Shown: positions 1 through 11,515 of the stretch, in pieces
How positions within the stretch are numbered: the stretch's first letter is position 1
Layout of the letters: every line of letters starts with the position of its first letter
NCBI GenBank assembly: GCA_026182355.1
Contig: JAPFBL010001929.1
Span: 124,001-188,000 of the forward strand
Direction of reading: 5' to 3'
Length of the DNA stretch: 64,000 bases
Source: Hermatobates lingyangjiaoensis
Lineage: Eukaryota; Arthropoda; Insecta; Hemiptera; Hermatobatidae
Made by a program: the position numbers and the translations under genes
Notes under the pieces: model-generated
The model's input: the letters and a program-made list of their open reading frames with translations, nothing else
Databases searched by the model: none
Told to the model about the DNA's origin: nothing

Positions 1-61
1 TTCTCTAACTCAAATTTTTGAAAAATTTTAGTTAGTGTTTCTTTACTTTTTTGTGTTGCTC

Positions 62-268
62 TTATTTGATGCTGAACTCGTGAATATATATACATACATT
101 TATAAAAGATATGTCCGTACTGTTCTTGACAAGTTGTTTCTTAAGTGTCTCGAGTCTCCGAAAGTGTTTATTGAGTTCAGGATTCTTCAAATCATAAAGT
201 AGTTCACCATAGTTGTTTTCAATAGGTTTATTACTAATTATCGACATGTTTCGGTAATCGATCACCAT
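62..268 (-). pseudogene. PLE-A, start of Penelope-like ORF (broken)
   Basis: A 68-codon frame beginning with ATG inside the hammerhead-like motif at 238-279. Its end, with the pattern L-K-K-Q-L-V-K-N-x-T-D-I-x-F, resembles the N-terminal segment that precedes reverse transcriptase in Penelope-like elements, and a similar stretch follows the pLTR of PLE-B (near 1740-1810). After the stop at 62 a second frame stays open to the window edge, so I read this as one ORF broken by a frameshift. The arrangement endonuclease end, terminal repeat, next ORF start is the usual pLTR tandem of PLEs. The similarity is by eye, so the family call is moderate. Confidence 0.5.
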
Positions 269-279
269 CTTCAGGATAA
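238..279 (-). ncRNA. Hammerhead-like ribozyme motif A
   Basis: On the minus strand: stem I TTATC/GATAA (5 bp), core CTGAAGA, one extra U, stem II with GGTG/TACC, GAA, self-complementary stem III ACATGT, then C as the cleavage-site base. This fits the shortened-stem-III hammerheads reported from Penelope-like elements, which are thought to cleave as dimers. It sits between the endonuclease end and the next ORF start of PLE-A, where a pLTR ribozyme belongs. Activity is inferred from structure only. Confidence 0.7.
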
Positions 280-511
280 AACATTAAAATTAAGACTATA
301 AAATAAAATATTAATATCAAAACATCAAATTTGCTAGTTACAGATCATAATACTACAAGGAGGTACAAGGAGGATCATAATACTACATGGAGAGGCATAG
401 GGTTGGTTTGCAGGCTGTTGCCTGCAGGTTGTGTGGATTCTTCTTTTCACTAAAAAGGGGTTTAACATCACTGGTTGCTGGTAGTTCGTTTGTTACTGTC
501 TGGATTTTCGT

Positions 512-655
512 TTATTTCAATTCTTCTCTTAGGTTCCATGAAGAGTTCCCAAAAAGTTGTAACTGATTACAAAAGTTATTTCTCCGTTCATTAATTATAG
601 GGGATTTTTCTAAGATATGAAGTACTTCAAGTATTTTAAGTCGTTTTCTGTCATT
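512..655 (-). pseudogene. PLE-A, C-terminal end of GIY-YIG endonuclease
   Basis: The minus-strand frame reads NDRKRLKILEVLHILEKSP, then a P-x-I-N motif. This is the characteristic C-terminal helix of PLE GIY-YIG domains (R/K-x-K-I-L-E-x-L-x-I, then x-P-x-x-N). It ends at a stop and is followed downstream by the hammerhead-like motif A. Nothing upstream of residue 1 is recognisable because PLE-B begins in the opposite orientation near 700. Confidence 0.55.
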
Positions 656-706
656 TGCTCGGCAAATTATCTTTGTATTCTTGACTAGGTTTCTCTGTTT
701 ATTTTA

Positions 707-1345
707 GTGTTGTGTCTTTTATGTAAGTGTTCTTTGAGAGCTCCTGAGTTGAGATTTATTGTGAGTCGTCTGGATAAAGTGGTTACAGTTCAACCTATAT
801 ACGAGGAATTGAGGAAATCGCGGTTTCGACCTCAATATGTTGGTGTAATGGCTGGAAAGCTAAGGTGCACAGCGATCAAAACAGGTTTCGACCTCAATAA
901 CTTTTACAAAACTAAGAGAACTAAGGACCTCCTAAATTCAAACAGACCTCCACTCACCACATATGATCTGCAACGTAGTCACCTGGTGTACCAATACATA
1001 TGCACTACAGGGAGCTGTGCAACCCTGCCATAAAGGTACATTGGTATGACTACGATCAGACTATCGAGACGCCTGACCATGCACCATGCCACGGGGACCC
1101 CTAAAAATCACTCAGCGGAGGTCCATGGCACGGCACTTACGAGACAGACATTAGTTGAGGGGACTACTTATTTTAGATTGTAATAGTGATGCAAAGAAAT
1201 TGTGTATCCTCGAAGCTCTTTACATCAAGGATGAAGGTGCAAATATGAATATTCAAAATAGTGATTTTTCTATCATTTCTAGCTTAAAAACAATAGATAA
1301 TAGATTTAAATTTGTTAAGGGAGTGGAAGTTAGCAGGTAGTTGAG
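707..1345 (+). pseudogene. PLE-B, GIY-YIG endonuclease region
   Basis: Two frames separated by a stop and a frameshift carry a PLE endonuclease. HLVYQYICTTGSC is followed, out of frame, by YIGMTTIRLSRRLTMH, then LVEGTT and KKLCILEALYIKDEGANMN. The first two are the GIY-YIG core with its arginine helix, and the last is the C-terminal LEALYI...N helix. The same blocks recur in PLE-C at 16640-16850, which supports a family relationship. The frame is broken near 1030 and 1160, so no functional protein is expected. Confidence 0.75.
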
Positions 1346-1559
1346 TTGATTCTCTATGGCCGGGTCATATTTTATGACTCTGACTATACATTCGCTAACG
1401 GCTACTCCTTTCCCACTCACTCCACCTCTTCCCTCCCCCCCCCCCCTCCCCAGCCAATCCCACCATCCATGCCTTCAGTTGTCAATGGAACTTAGACCTA
1501 ATAGTAATTGTAATTTTCTTTGTTTAGTTTATTTATTTAATTGATGTTTATTTATGTAT

Positions 1560-1599
1560 TAAACCTGATGATGACATATGAATGTTGAAAGCTTGTTTA
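1560..1599 (+). ncRNA. Hammerhead-like ribozyme motif B
   Basis: Stem I TAAAC/GTTTA (5 bp), core CTGATGA at 1565-1571, one extra U, stem II GACAT/ATGTT, GAA, stem III AGCT (self-complementary), U17, then the 3' half of stem I. It lies about 220 bp after the PLE-B endonuclease stop and before a segment resembling the next ORF start, so it occupies the pLTR. Its 3' half is contained in a tandem duplication. Confidence 0.7.
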
Positions 1600-1652
1600 T
1601 TAGTGTAAGGTGAATGAATGTTGAAAGCTTGTTTATTAGTGTAAGGTGAATA
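1581..1652 (+). repeat. 36-bp tandem duplication in PLE-B terminal region
   Basis: Two copies of a 36-bp unit, 1581-1616 and 1617-1652, appear identical. The unit starts inside stem II of motif B and includes GAA, stem III and the downstream stem I half. The second copy lacks the CTGATGA core, so only one copy can form the full motif. Confidence 0.85.
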
Positions 1653-1689
1653 TACCTTTAGATCATGTTATAAAATTTCTTTCGTTCAT

Positions 1690-1985
1690 TGGACCTATTT
1701 ACTTGGAAATGTCGTTCATTACCTACTACAATAAGGAAAATAGCCAGGAGGCTAGAATCTGTTAACAAAAAGGTCGTGATGCAGAAACTGCGATCATTTT
1801 CAATAAAATATGCTTGAGAGAAGATCTGCTGCCAATATATACCAATAATATTTATACATATAGGAGTTCGTTAATTTTTATTTAAATCAAACTTTGGTTT
1901 TTAAAAAGCGAAACATTTTATTATAAGTTTGATTATCAAGAACTGACTGGTCTTGATGAATTTGTTCCTGTTTCTACTTCGTGGT
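1690..1985 (+). pseudogene. PLE-B, next ORF start (decayed)
   Basis: Frames here read AETAIIFNKICLREDLLPIYTN and related pieces, resembling the PLE N-terminal pattern at 17200-17270 (RKIVNAESAIKFN) and at 62-268. Several frameshifts break it. It supports a tandem order of endonuclease, pLTR, ORF start. The call rests on similarity between copies in this window only. Confidence 0.45.
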
Positions 1986-2007
1986 CGATACATATATTAA
2001 TATATAT

Positions 2008-2205
2008 ATAGATATCAATGATCAAAGCTCAATATGAAATAGGAAAAAAGGACTAAGTCTTTGTCGGAGTCAAAAACCCAACTGGTTTTGTCTGACCAAG
2101 ACCGCTTGTTACGTTTAGAAGATCTTAGTTTTTTTTCCCCCATTTCTTATTGTGGTTTGATCATTGATTGTTATTTCACGTGTGTATGTGAAATCTTGTA
2201 TATAT
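2008..2205. repeat. Decayed inverted-pair element, family D
   Basis: The right part (2070-2205) matches the right arm of the palindrome at 17294-17477 and its downstream sequence, including ACCGCTTGTTACG, GATCTTAG and TTGTGGTTTGATCATTGA. The left part is a degraded, partly deleted inverted copy. The core reads CTGACCA and one base of stem III is lost, so the hammerhead-like fold is no longer complete. Confidence 0.6.
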
Positions 2206-3529
2206 AGATATGTATATTAAACGATGAAAAGAAAAGAACACGGTGAAACAGCAACAATGTTCTATATTACAACCACATCTTCATCAGAAGAAGAAAACTC
2301 TGCTGCATAGACAAACAGCATGGCCTGCTGATATCAGTATAGTTTATTTAAAAAGACTTAAGACGATAATCAGTCTTTATTACATCTTGAGTGCACTCAC
2401 TATCCGAATGGCACTAATCGACTTGACTTTATTACCATCTCAGAGCAAACCAAAGTCCAACTAGATTGGCTTGATTCCCTCTGGAACAATGCATTCCCCA
2501 AAGGCCAACCTCCCAATTAACTTGACAACGCCACTGCACAATCTTTACCTAGTTATAAACTTTACAACTTTTAACAAACCCATTCATACATTTAATGTAT
2601 CTGTGATTATCATTTAAATTATTATAAACTTTTTAATCTCGTAAATTTTCGTATCTACCTACTTGCAGGACAATTCCTTAGGGTATGCTATTGAAAGTGA
2701 TCTCACCCGTTCATCCATATTTCATTCTGCAACTTATTCGATTACCTATTGTCGATTCAATATTTTTTACTTATCAGAAATATTTTTTAAAGATTTTTTT
2801 CTTTATTTTTAATTTATTGTATTTTGTTGTTATCATCGTCTCAATCTTTTTTGTCTCTTGGTCATATTTCTTATAATGATAGAAATAATAATTAATTTTT
2901 CTAATATCAGTCAGTTTTATGGTGAAAAAAAACATACGCTGTAAGATGGTTTATAATAATTTAAATGATAGTAATAAACCTCTGTGGTAATAAGACTATT
3001 AACAGTGTTCTAGGGACATACTGGAGGCAATAACATAATCTAACAATAGAAACTGTATATTATGAAATTATCTCGAGAAATTTAGACCCAAAAATTAAGT
3101 TTTTTTAACTCCGCATGTTGAAACCTGAGTTGTTCATATGTAGAGTTCAAAGGCCTGCTGGGTGGTAAAAACATGTGTATGTCAGTATTAAACTGAGATA
3201 GATCCTCGTAAGGGGCACAGCTATTAAATTAGGTAGAAAATCCAGCAACAGAAGTATAAATAGGGCAAAACGAAAGTAAAGTATAGTTAGATAGGTTCGA
3301 CAGGTGTTCCATGGCACGATTATAGACATCCCGGTCCATCAAGACCGTATTTGTTATACTTCAGGGGTAGGTGTTGCTATTAAGGGTTTGAGAGGTGATG
3401 GGTAATTCGATACATATCAAATTGGAAAATAGGTTGTGTTAAATGTTAGTTAATACCTGGAATCTATTGACATGTGAGTTGTGTTCTTTCTATCTATTAT
3501 TATTTCTCTGGAAATTTATTAGGATGCAG
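2206..3529. other. No gene recognised
   Basis: AT-rich sequence with short open frames on both strands. A frame near 2290-2470 is open for about 70 codons but matches nothing I know. No splice-bounded coding block or terminal repeats seen. Confidence 0.5.
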
Positions 3530-3829
3530 TAGTCATCCTACGAGAGAACACGCAAAGTTCAAAGATTGTCCCTTTCTGACACCACATCATATTCAATAAC
3601 ATTGAGAGTCTTATGTTTTGCCTAACTCAAGTGTAAGTAGAGTGGGTTTTTTAACGAGCACATGACGTCGTACAAGCTTAGGGCGGACATCTAAACGTTC
3701 TCATTTAGTGTCGATGTACACAAATTTTTTTCGCCTACCGCGTGAATCTACCCAGGAGCTACAGTGATTATCGAACCACTAGTCTCCAGTCCTGAGGAGA
3801 GCACGAGGGTCATTGGGCTACCCTGGACC
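3530..3829 (-). mobile_element. tRNA-derived SINE
   Basis: Reverse-oriented copy of the window's main SINE. The head is at the right (GGTCC...GGTTCGATAAT-like B box), then the body with the GTACGACGTC block, and a tail region with the ACGAGAGAACACG block at the left. The head is diverged and the CCTAA tail is not clear. Confidence 0.65.
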
Positions 3830-3905
3830 TATATTATTCATTAAATATGATGCAACGAATAAAATAATTGATGTTTAACATCCTTTAATAACCATAGTAT
3901 TCTTT

Positions 3906-4168
3906 GACGATCCCCACCAGACCCTCGATTAATTCACGTGAGAGGTAAATAAATCTGAGGACGTCGTCCCTTGGATAGGACGTTAAGCCGTCGGTCCCGA
4001 GCCTATACGCTGTCAGGTACTAGTTAAAAGGCCCCTACTCGAAATGCACTTGAGTTAAACAAAATTTATGACTCCCAATGTAGAATCTAGAAACATCGAT
4101 CAAACAAAAAGCAGGTAAACGGCTGATGTTATCTCCCGCTATGGGATCGGTTTAAAATAAAAAAAAAG
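3906..4168 (+). mobile_element. tRNA-derived SINE, 5'-truncated
   Basis: Begins within the B box (GATCCCCACC) and continues through the body (CCTCGATTAATTCACG, GTCGGTCCCGAGCC, GTCAGGTACTAG) to the tail ACCGATCAAACAAAAAGC-like block, GGGATCGGTTTAAA and an A-rich end. This is the tail type I call 'a'. Confidence 0.8.
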
Positions 4169-4649
4169 AAATAAGAATAGACAAGTTCTATAACTAGTTT
4201 GACGAGCTCTGACATCGTCTAAGAAAACAATTTCTTTTTAATTTGAACTTTGTTATGCACTAAAATTTAAATTAACCAGAGTATTATTTATAGTTTCTAA
4301 CTAAATCTTACCGTCTTTATGACTAACCACGAGTATTTGACTTAATGAGTACTTCACGAAAAAAATTGTGACAAATAGAGATAAATTACAATAGAGATAC
4401 AGATACAAAAATCAAGTTCTCTAAATAATGAATAGAAAATTATTCCATTTGTCTTAAATGGCCCCAGGTATTCTTTTACAAGTAGGTCGTTTCAGGAGAA
4501 GACTGATAAGGGCATAGCACGCAAAGCCTAAAACTTCTATCTTTCCCGGATAGCAGCCATCTATTTCATTTTAAATTATATTTTAAATTGTCCTCATAAT
4601 TTAACATCTATTATTCAACACAGTTTAAAAATTACATTAATATATATAC

Positions 4650-5072
4650 CAATGCTTCTCAAATGGTGCACCCTGGAAGGTAGCCAGGTGTGCCCCAAGA
4701 TAACGGAAGATTAAATGTATATTTATATTTTAAAAATATGCATCATTTTCTTTTATTTTAGAAACACTAATGGTTTTCAAGTCTGAGTCAAGTCACCGCC
4801 ACTTGATATCTTGAACTGGAAGGTAAAAGTCTTTAATTTTTAATCAGCAATGGATTATAAATATTTTTTCTTTTCCTTTCTTTGGAGATTTAAATCATTT
4901 CTTACTGATCTCTCATTCTGTTTCTCTTAAAAGAAACTATTAATTTTAATATCCTATCAGTTTTCTATTTTCAAATTACAAATAAATCTTCTTTATTAAA
5001 ATCAGTAATACACCCCAAAGCTTTATTTTTTTCATAGGTGCACCCTGAAGTAAAAAAGTTTCAGATGCGCTG
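4650..5072. mobile_element. hAT-like MITE
   Basis: Imperfect terminal inverted repeats (CAATGCTTCTCAAATGGTGC left; the reverse complement of the right end begins CAGCGCATCTGAAAC) and an internal GGTGCACC pair. Flanks 4642-4649 and 5073-5080 match at 6 of 8 positions, consistent with an old 8-bp duplication. No transposase frame. Confidence 0.55.
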
Positions 5073-7756
5073 ATATAAGCTATTTTATCGAGGTTTGGTC
5101 CCACGTCAAATAATTCTCAAAATAACATCTTTAAACTAACGTTTCGTCTATTTTTCTAGACATCTTCAAAGCTATATTAATTCAAAACTAATTAAAATTA
5201 CATTATATTACAATATTTTTTGTATTGATGTATCCATGAAGATGTTTACAAATATAGATGAAATATTCGCTTATAGGTGTTTTTTTTTTTAGAATTGTTT
5301 GAAAAACTTGAAAAAAATTGAGCTCCATTCAAATTCAAATTGGTGTCCATTTTGATGTTTTTCGATGATGATGATGTGTGTGTATCAGTACTGCCACTGA
5401 AAATTTGTCAGTATCGAAAGAATCATATTATGAAATTTCCTAGATTCACGTAAATATCCCAAGATACCTAACAAACATAACAAACAAGATACATACAAAA
5501 AAAATTTGGTATTATTTAGTAACCGGAAAGATATGTTTTTGTAATAAAATACGTAAAACGTATGACTAGAATTGATTCTGTAAGCTTGTGGAGTCAATAA
5601 AGTATAACTGGTAGTCTCTCGTTTTACAATAAATATTCCTGGACAATTGTTGGTGTTGATTTTTGATAATTCATTTGAAATAAAAAAAATGTTAGTGTAC
5701 CTAATGAAGTCTCGTTTATTATCATTGTTTTCAATCATTCTAAAAAGCCATTCTACCGGGATTATCCTACTAGTAAATCAATTACGGTATTCTTAATTAA
5801 CTAATGGTGTCGTTAATTACTTCTTGAAAAAATGCATCTAGATAATTTTTTATATCCTACCTACTTGTAAATTGGTATCATATAAGGTCGAAATAGATAA
5901 AAAAATAAAAACAACATTAATTGCAAACTGTTTATTTAAAAATTTTAATAATAATAAATAATGGCCTTACAGAAAATTTGAAGTTATTTTTATTGGGAAC
6001 AAAGTCCCTGCTTGGCAACATGAGGGAGCTAGACCTTTGACCTTTACCACTGATTAAGGTCTATCAGGTGGACTTGATAACTGGTACTCACTTAGGTGAA
6101 GCCTGGTTCCGGGTTAAAGGGCACTTCCCTTCTAGGAGACGAAGAAATCCTTATGGATACTACGATAGTCCTAAAATTGACGACTCTTAGTGGACATGAA
6201 CAACCTGTTTGGGCCCATTATAGTTGGTGCTGATATTAACAATTTCTTATGGTTATAATTTCAGAGACGTTATAAAAACACGATAAATAGTAAAGCCAGG
6301 TAATAAATAAGCTATAAGTATTTCTTCATAGATCATATTGATTTTATGAGTGTTTTTTATTAATTAGTTTTCTGATTATTTGAAATGAAATGGGAAAAGT
6401 TGAATTCATAGAGAAAATTATGATTTAGTTCCAAAAATAGAAATCTAACTAAAGTATCGAATATTTAAGTTTTCAAATATTTTCTTAATATTTAAAGATA
6501 TCTTTTATTCTAAATCATGCTTCCTTAAGTACCATTTCTTTTTCTTGTATGTTATGTTTTCAAATGAAGAATATATTTTTAGATAAAAATGAAATCAAAA
6601 TATTACTTAAGTGTTTAATTGGTTTTAATGTGTTTTTGATGATTTAGACAATTTTGCCGAATGAGTAGTTAATATGTTAGATGTATGATATGTAAAATTA
6701 AGTAAACCGTTATCAAGAAGCACTCAATTATAGGTCAGGTTTGCAGATAAACCTTAAACAGCCATTATGGCCATATAGGCATCCTATGACCTTCTGTATT
6801 CCTTATAGTAAATTAGAAGGAGCAAAAGTTTACTCTAAGCTATGGCAAAGTTCTATATAAACGATAATACTATTTGAAAAACGTTTGGTTTGACAAAGCA
6901 TTGTTTAAACAAAACGTAATACTGATAAAAACGTTTAAACAAAAGTCTTTCGCAATTCTAAATTACTCTTGGGAAGAAAGGAGAGATCGCTTTGAAAGCG
7001 TTTCCTTTAAACAAGTGTTTGCTTAACGCAAGTCTCTTGGTTATAATCAAATCGTTCCGACACTTCTAGAGTTTCCTTCTTCCTGCGTGTCGCTGATGAT
7101 TATTCTAGAATAGTAACAGTCAGTTTTTTCTTTTCATGAATACTGTATTTTACTGTAATATTACTTTATGCGAGATAATATGAAAACATATAAAGTGAGT
7201 TTCAGGTAAAACATGTCATACAAAATAGAAATTGATTTACGTGGATGTGAATTAACATTAAAAATAGTTTTTAATTTACCTGCTTATTTTTGAGAGTTTT
7301 ATTTCTAGCTCTTTCAGTGGAAATGACAAGTTTGCTGCATTTTTTGATCCTTTTCAAACTCATTCAAACTTCAATGTAAAAGTCTTCACATGGATAGCAA
7401 GGGTTTAGGAGCGAACCATACAGTGAATGAGACCTGATTCCCTATCTGCGAGCTTGCCTTGCCACTAGGCAAAGCGCGTAGTCTTTTCTTGACTACTTGG
7501 GAGAAAAGTTAGATAGTGGGCTAGTAGTCAACTAACTCATTGTCTCACCGGATAGATTACTTGAACCCTGCTACCAGAGTGCGCGAGAGTTCGATGTGAA
7601 ACCGCACTTTAAAAACTATCGGTATCACGTGAACTGGCACTTCAATGACTCAGCCCGTCCTATCATGTTTGCCTCGTGGTGTCTGTATTTCCTAACCCAA
7701 GGCTAGTTAAACATCAGTGATTCTCTCCAACTTGTAGATTAGTTTCTCTTGCTGAA
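5073..7756. other. No gene recognised
   Basis: AT-rich, with short frames only. A moderately GC-rich patch at 5990-6240 and another at 7390-7700 may be old repeats, but I cannot assign them. Confidence 0.5.
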
Positions 7757-8062
7757 GGGACCAGGTTAGCTTAGTGGTTAAGGCGCTCGTCTCTGAACTA
7801 GTGGATTCGTGGTTCGATACCCACTCTGGCACTCGATTTATTCACTTGAGAAGTGAATAAATCTGTGCGTTTTGTCTCTCGGAGAGGACCTTAAACCGTC
7901 GGTCCCGAGTCTATACGATGTCAGGTACTCGTTAAAGATCCCTACTCTAAATATAATTGAGTTAGGCAAAATCACCGATGTAGAATTACCGATCAAACCA
8001 AAAGACCGTAAGGAATGATGTTTTTAACCCTCTAAGGGATCGGTTTAAACAATAAAAAAAAA
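7757..8062 (+). mobile_element. tRNA-derived SINE, near full length
   Basis: The head GGGACCAGGTTAGCTTAGTG holds an A box, and GGTTCGATACC is the B box. The CTCGATTTATTCAC body, GTCAGGTACTCGTTAAAG block and tail 'a' (GGGATCGGTTTAAAC plus AATAAAAAAAAA) follow in order. The pol III-type boxes are intact enough to define the family. Confidence 0.85.
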
Positions 8063-8286
8063 GTTTCCCTCCTGTGGTTTGAAAAATATTTGTTCTCCCG
8101 TGTTGTGTGGATAGCATGGTGAACTAATCCACTGTAGTATTTAGCAGGCAGACATGGATTAGTTTATATCGAGACTTCGCTAGTATACTCGTACTTGTCT
8201 TGTCCTCGACTGATTCCTCACTCCGCATATGACACGGTATTCCCCTTAAGAGTCACAGGGTAGCCCTAAACCTGCTACACTGGCTA

Positions 8287-8450
8287 ATAGATAACTAGCA
8301 AATGTACCCGTCTTTGACGGAATCAAAAATTCTATTATACTTGGTATTCCAACATATCAATTATAGTATTATACTAATACTATAATTAGAAATTATAGAA
8401 TAGTAGAAAACACCATTATTAGTAGTGTTAAACAAATGCCTCTGTATACA
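8287..8450 (+). repeat. Interspersed repeat 'actagcaaa', copy 1
   Basis: Shares a long block with 45684-45830, beginning ACTAGCAAATGTACCCG, then TTTGACGGAATCAAAAATTC and TATACTTGGTATTC. No coding potential is seen. It may be the end of a retroelement, but no protein is available to prove it. Confidence 0.7.
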
Positions 8451-9226
8451 CTACATTAGCTGTCTGTCCTTCAGGTTCATGGAAGAACAATCAGTTGAAA
8501 CCTCTGACTATTGAGCAAGTAAACTACAGTTGACCATGTGAGAAAAACTTGGTTTCGCTAACTTGAATTCCTGCGTTAGATAAAGTCTCCCTTTGCGACT
8601 TAGTTAACGTCATTGCGAAATAGACTCTGAGGGGACCTTGCAATCATTTGAATGGAAACAGACAGTGGTTCGGAAGACTCCCCAATACCACATCCAGTCA
8701 TTATGTCCGCCTCTATGCCATATCTGTGTAGAGCACGAACTCAGAGTCGTGTCCCGTTGCACAGTTTTTGGGTCACTCATGTTTCGTAACATGAAATTTG
8801 TTACTGCTATAAATTGCAGCATCATTGGTGCTCCTACTTTAAGTTTTTACTCATGAGCAGGCAGTCCAGGAGAAATAAATTCAGAGTCAAGAAATTCAAT
8901 TAGATAATGAACTGCTTCTTCATCACTAATCCAATCTCTTTACTGACTTGTAAGTTCTTTCCTCGGCTTCATATAGCGTAAGAACTTGTTTGTTGATTTC
9001 TCATGCCTGTTCATATTAAGGGCTGAGAATTGCTCGTTTACAAAACATTTATTCTCAATAGATAGTACATCCTTAACTCTGTGAAACACCATTTCAATGA
9101 TGTCAAATACGCAATATATTCATGTGCTCAATTGAAATTAAAATCAACTAACAATACCTACTTGCCACACCTGTGTATTTCAAAACAAACTTGTCTGTGA
9201 AGTTAGGAAAATACAGCTAAAAGCCC
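8451..9226. other. No gene recognised
   Basis: Contains a moderately GC-rich stretch (8500-8850) with overlapping frames of about 70 codons on both strands, neither matching a family I know. It may be a decayed LINE but I cannot support that. Confidence 0.4.
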
Positions 9227-9600
9227 CATAACTTCGCTTCTGTACTGAATTAATAATTCATTTAGAGCCCATATTTTAAGTTAGGCACACACAAATCCAG
9301 TGTCAATGTTTCAGCTCGCTATGTCTTATGGTGGCTGAGTTTACTTGTGACAAACATTTTTGCGTTAAACGTCCATAACTTCACTTCTACGTTGAATTTC
9401 CAATCAATTCATAGCCTATATTTTAAGTTAGACCTACACAAATCTACTGTAAAAGTTTCAGCTTTATATGTCTTATGGTAGCTGAGTTTACCTGTGACAA
9501 AGTTTTGCGGACAAACCGACAAACCGACAAACCGACAAACCGACAGAAATTTTTCTAAGGGTAGATTCGGTTTCTCCAATGTATGAAACGTAAAGAAAAC
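9227..9600. repeat. Diverged ~145-bp tandem duplication plus 8-bp repeat
   Basis: Two related units start near 9227 and 9372 (CATAACTTCGC / CATAACTTCAC) and share TTTCAGCT, TGTCTTATGG and TGAGTTTAC blocks. They end in a run of (ACAAACCG)n at about 9512-9543. The layout resembles the 3' end of a retroelement with a short tandem tail, but no ORF confirms this. Confidence 0.6.
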
Positions 9601-9817
9601 TTGAAATGAGTCAGTTCTAAGCAATGTACAGACAAAATCATTATTTTATTTATAAAGATTGAGCACGTAAAGTATTTACATGCATATTTTTTATACAAAC
9701 AACGTATTTAGAACAAGTAATTTTCTTATTCAAATAAACTGTCGTAATGAATCACACTGAAAAATCACTGCTGGGACTCTGAAAGTGCTTTTCATCCGCA
9801 ACAACAGTTGATATTAC

Positions 9818-9852
9818 CTGAAGAAGAACACAATGAGTTCGAAACGAAAGTC
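9818..9852 (+). ncRNA. Hammerhead-like core with hairpin stem III (incomplete)
   Basis: CTGAAGA, extra A, stem II GAAC/GTTC, GAA, then ACGAAAGT, which could fold as a 2-bp stem III with a GAAA tetraloop, then C. I find no complementary flanks for stem I, so the motif is incomplete or decayed. Confidence 0.3.
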
Positions 9853-9919
9853 TGAATAAAACATTTGCATTTGGAAACCATTTGTATTTTTTCTAGCACG
9901 AATAAATATGATAATATTA

Positions 9920-10140
9920 AATAAAAACGAATTAAAACGAAGGTACCACACAGATAGACAAAGGAATAACTCACTTCTATGTTTCGACGTCGTCGCCATC
10001 AGGAGGCGAAGAGTACCGCAGGTAGACAAGGTGGAGACTCTTCGTCTTCTGATGACGACGATCGTCGATATATACAAGTGAGTTATTCCTTTCTTTATCT
10101 GTGTCCTACCTTAGTTTCAAATCGTTTTTATTTAAAAGTT
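9920..10140. repeat. Inverted pair IP1, hammerhead-like ends
   Basis: Arms 9920-10003 and 10044-10140 are inverted relative to each other (AGGAATAACTCACTT against AAGTGAGTTATTCCT, plus flanking blocks). The centre contains CTGATGA, CGACGATCGTCG on the + side and CTGATGG, CGACGACGTCG on the minus side. The GAA element is lost on the + side, so neither arm is a complete motif. The short Arg-rich and Asp-rich frame here is a by-product of the arms. Confidence 0.65.
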
Positions 10141-10790
10141 CGCTGGACCGTTTCATTTAATTATCATAATATTAATGTATAACAGATAAATTAATGATAT
10201 ATATCTGTTTTATATATCAGTTTGTGACCGATTCCACAAACGTCTGTTTCACAAACGACATTTGGATAAAGGTATTTAAAGTGAAAATCTTTTAATATTA
10301 GAGTCAGAAATAAATATCAACTCTTAATGCTGGTAAAATAACGGAATGGGTTAACACTGAAGTCAATAAACTTCAGTTTATTGAAGTTAAGCAATACCAG
10401 ACTTAAGTCAAACAGAAATATGAAAGTAAACGTTTGTGGAAGTGTTGAAACATTCAACCCTTTAAAGTCAAGTGACTTAAGTTTTAGCTTAAATGTCAAT
10501 ATTTATACCATCAACTCTATTGTAAATACGAAACATCCTAACACATAACGTCATAGTAACTTTAGCAGCATTTCCTTTATTTCTTCAGTAATTAATTGTT
10601 TCATGAGGAGTAGAATTAATAAATATAATAATATTTACATTCTGGTCATTAACAAAGAGAGAGAAATTTTCAATGTATTATTGATTGCTGCTTTTTACGA
10701 TGTAACAAATTTAACATTTACAATTACGTTTATAAATTTATTACTTTCCGATACACTATAACTCCTTACAACCGAAAATAACCACTTATT

Positions 10791-10970
10791 ATTTTATTGT
10801 TTAAACTGATCCCCTAGAGAGTTAAAAACGTCAGCCCTTTACGGTCTTTTTGTTTGATCCGTGATTCTATATTGGGAGTCTTAAATTTTTCCTAACTCAA
10901 GTGCATTTAGAGTAGGGATATCTTTAAAGAGTACCTGACATCGTACAGGCTCGGGACCGACGGACAATTT
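10791..10970 (-). mobile_element. tRNA-derived SINE, headless fragment
   Basis: Reverse-oriented tail 'a' (AAACTGATCCCC, ACGGTCTTTTTGTTTGATCC) and body up to GTACAGGCTCGGGACCGACG. The tRNA head is missing. Confidence 0.8.
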
Positions 10971-11387
10971 CTTGGCAACACTGATTGAGAAGGTAATTGA
11001 CTGTAAACAACATCAATTTTTCCTGAAGTTAGTTAACCAAGAATAGCCTAGAAGAATGTAAAGTCCACGCTTTTGAAATTTTCTGCTTCTTCTAAACAAG
11101 AAACCTATTTATACAAGTTAGCAAATATTATTAATACTATACTAATGTTTCGGTTTCACATCGACCATTTTCAAGGTTATTTTTACACAATTTAAATTAT
11201 ACACACTACATAACAATAACAACATAACAATGATACATCATCATCATGTTGGTGTATAAGAATAAAAATCTTGGAGAATTGATATATCTAGTCCCAAACT
11301 CTTGCAAGCCAGAAGTCAGAAGATGGGAAAAGTTAACCCGAAAAAGTAGTGAAATTAGAAATAGGCATAGGTTTTAACAAAACTTGT

Positions 11388-11515
11388 ATATATATATATA
11401 AAACTAAGAAAAAGACAATTGGGTTTTTGATGCTGATGAATACCGCTTGTCACGGTTGAAATATCTTAGTCTTTTTTTACCATTTCATACTGTGGTTTGA
11501 TCATAGATATATTAT
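11388..11515 (+). repeat. Family D terminal segment, single arm
   Basis: After a short (TA)n tract comes a single copy of the family D arm: GGGTTTTTGATG, CTGATGA, stem II ACCG/CGGT, GAA, ATATCT, then TTAGTC and TGTGGTTTGATCAT. Stem I and stem III each carry changes relative to 17398-17440, so it is a decayed motif. Confidence 0.6.

Noticed and set aside
8610..8856. Overlapping 71-72-codon frames on both strands
   Set aside because: No recognisable domain, and overlapping frames of similar length on both strands suggest chance in a GC-richer patch.
9818..9852. Monomeric hammerhead with GAAA-tetraloop stem III
   Set aside because: Core and stem II are present, but the flanks give no stem I pairing, so it does not meet the pattern.
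9979..10182. Arg-rich/Asp-rich small protein
   Set aside because: It lies across the arms of inverted pair IP1 and its charged runs come from the paired CGACG motifs.
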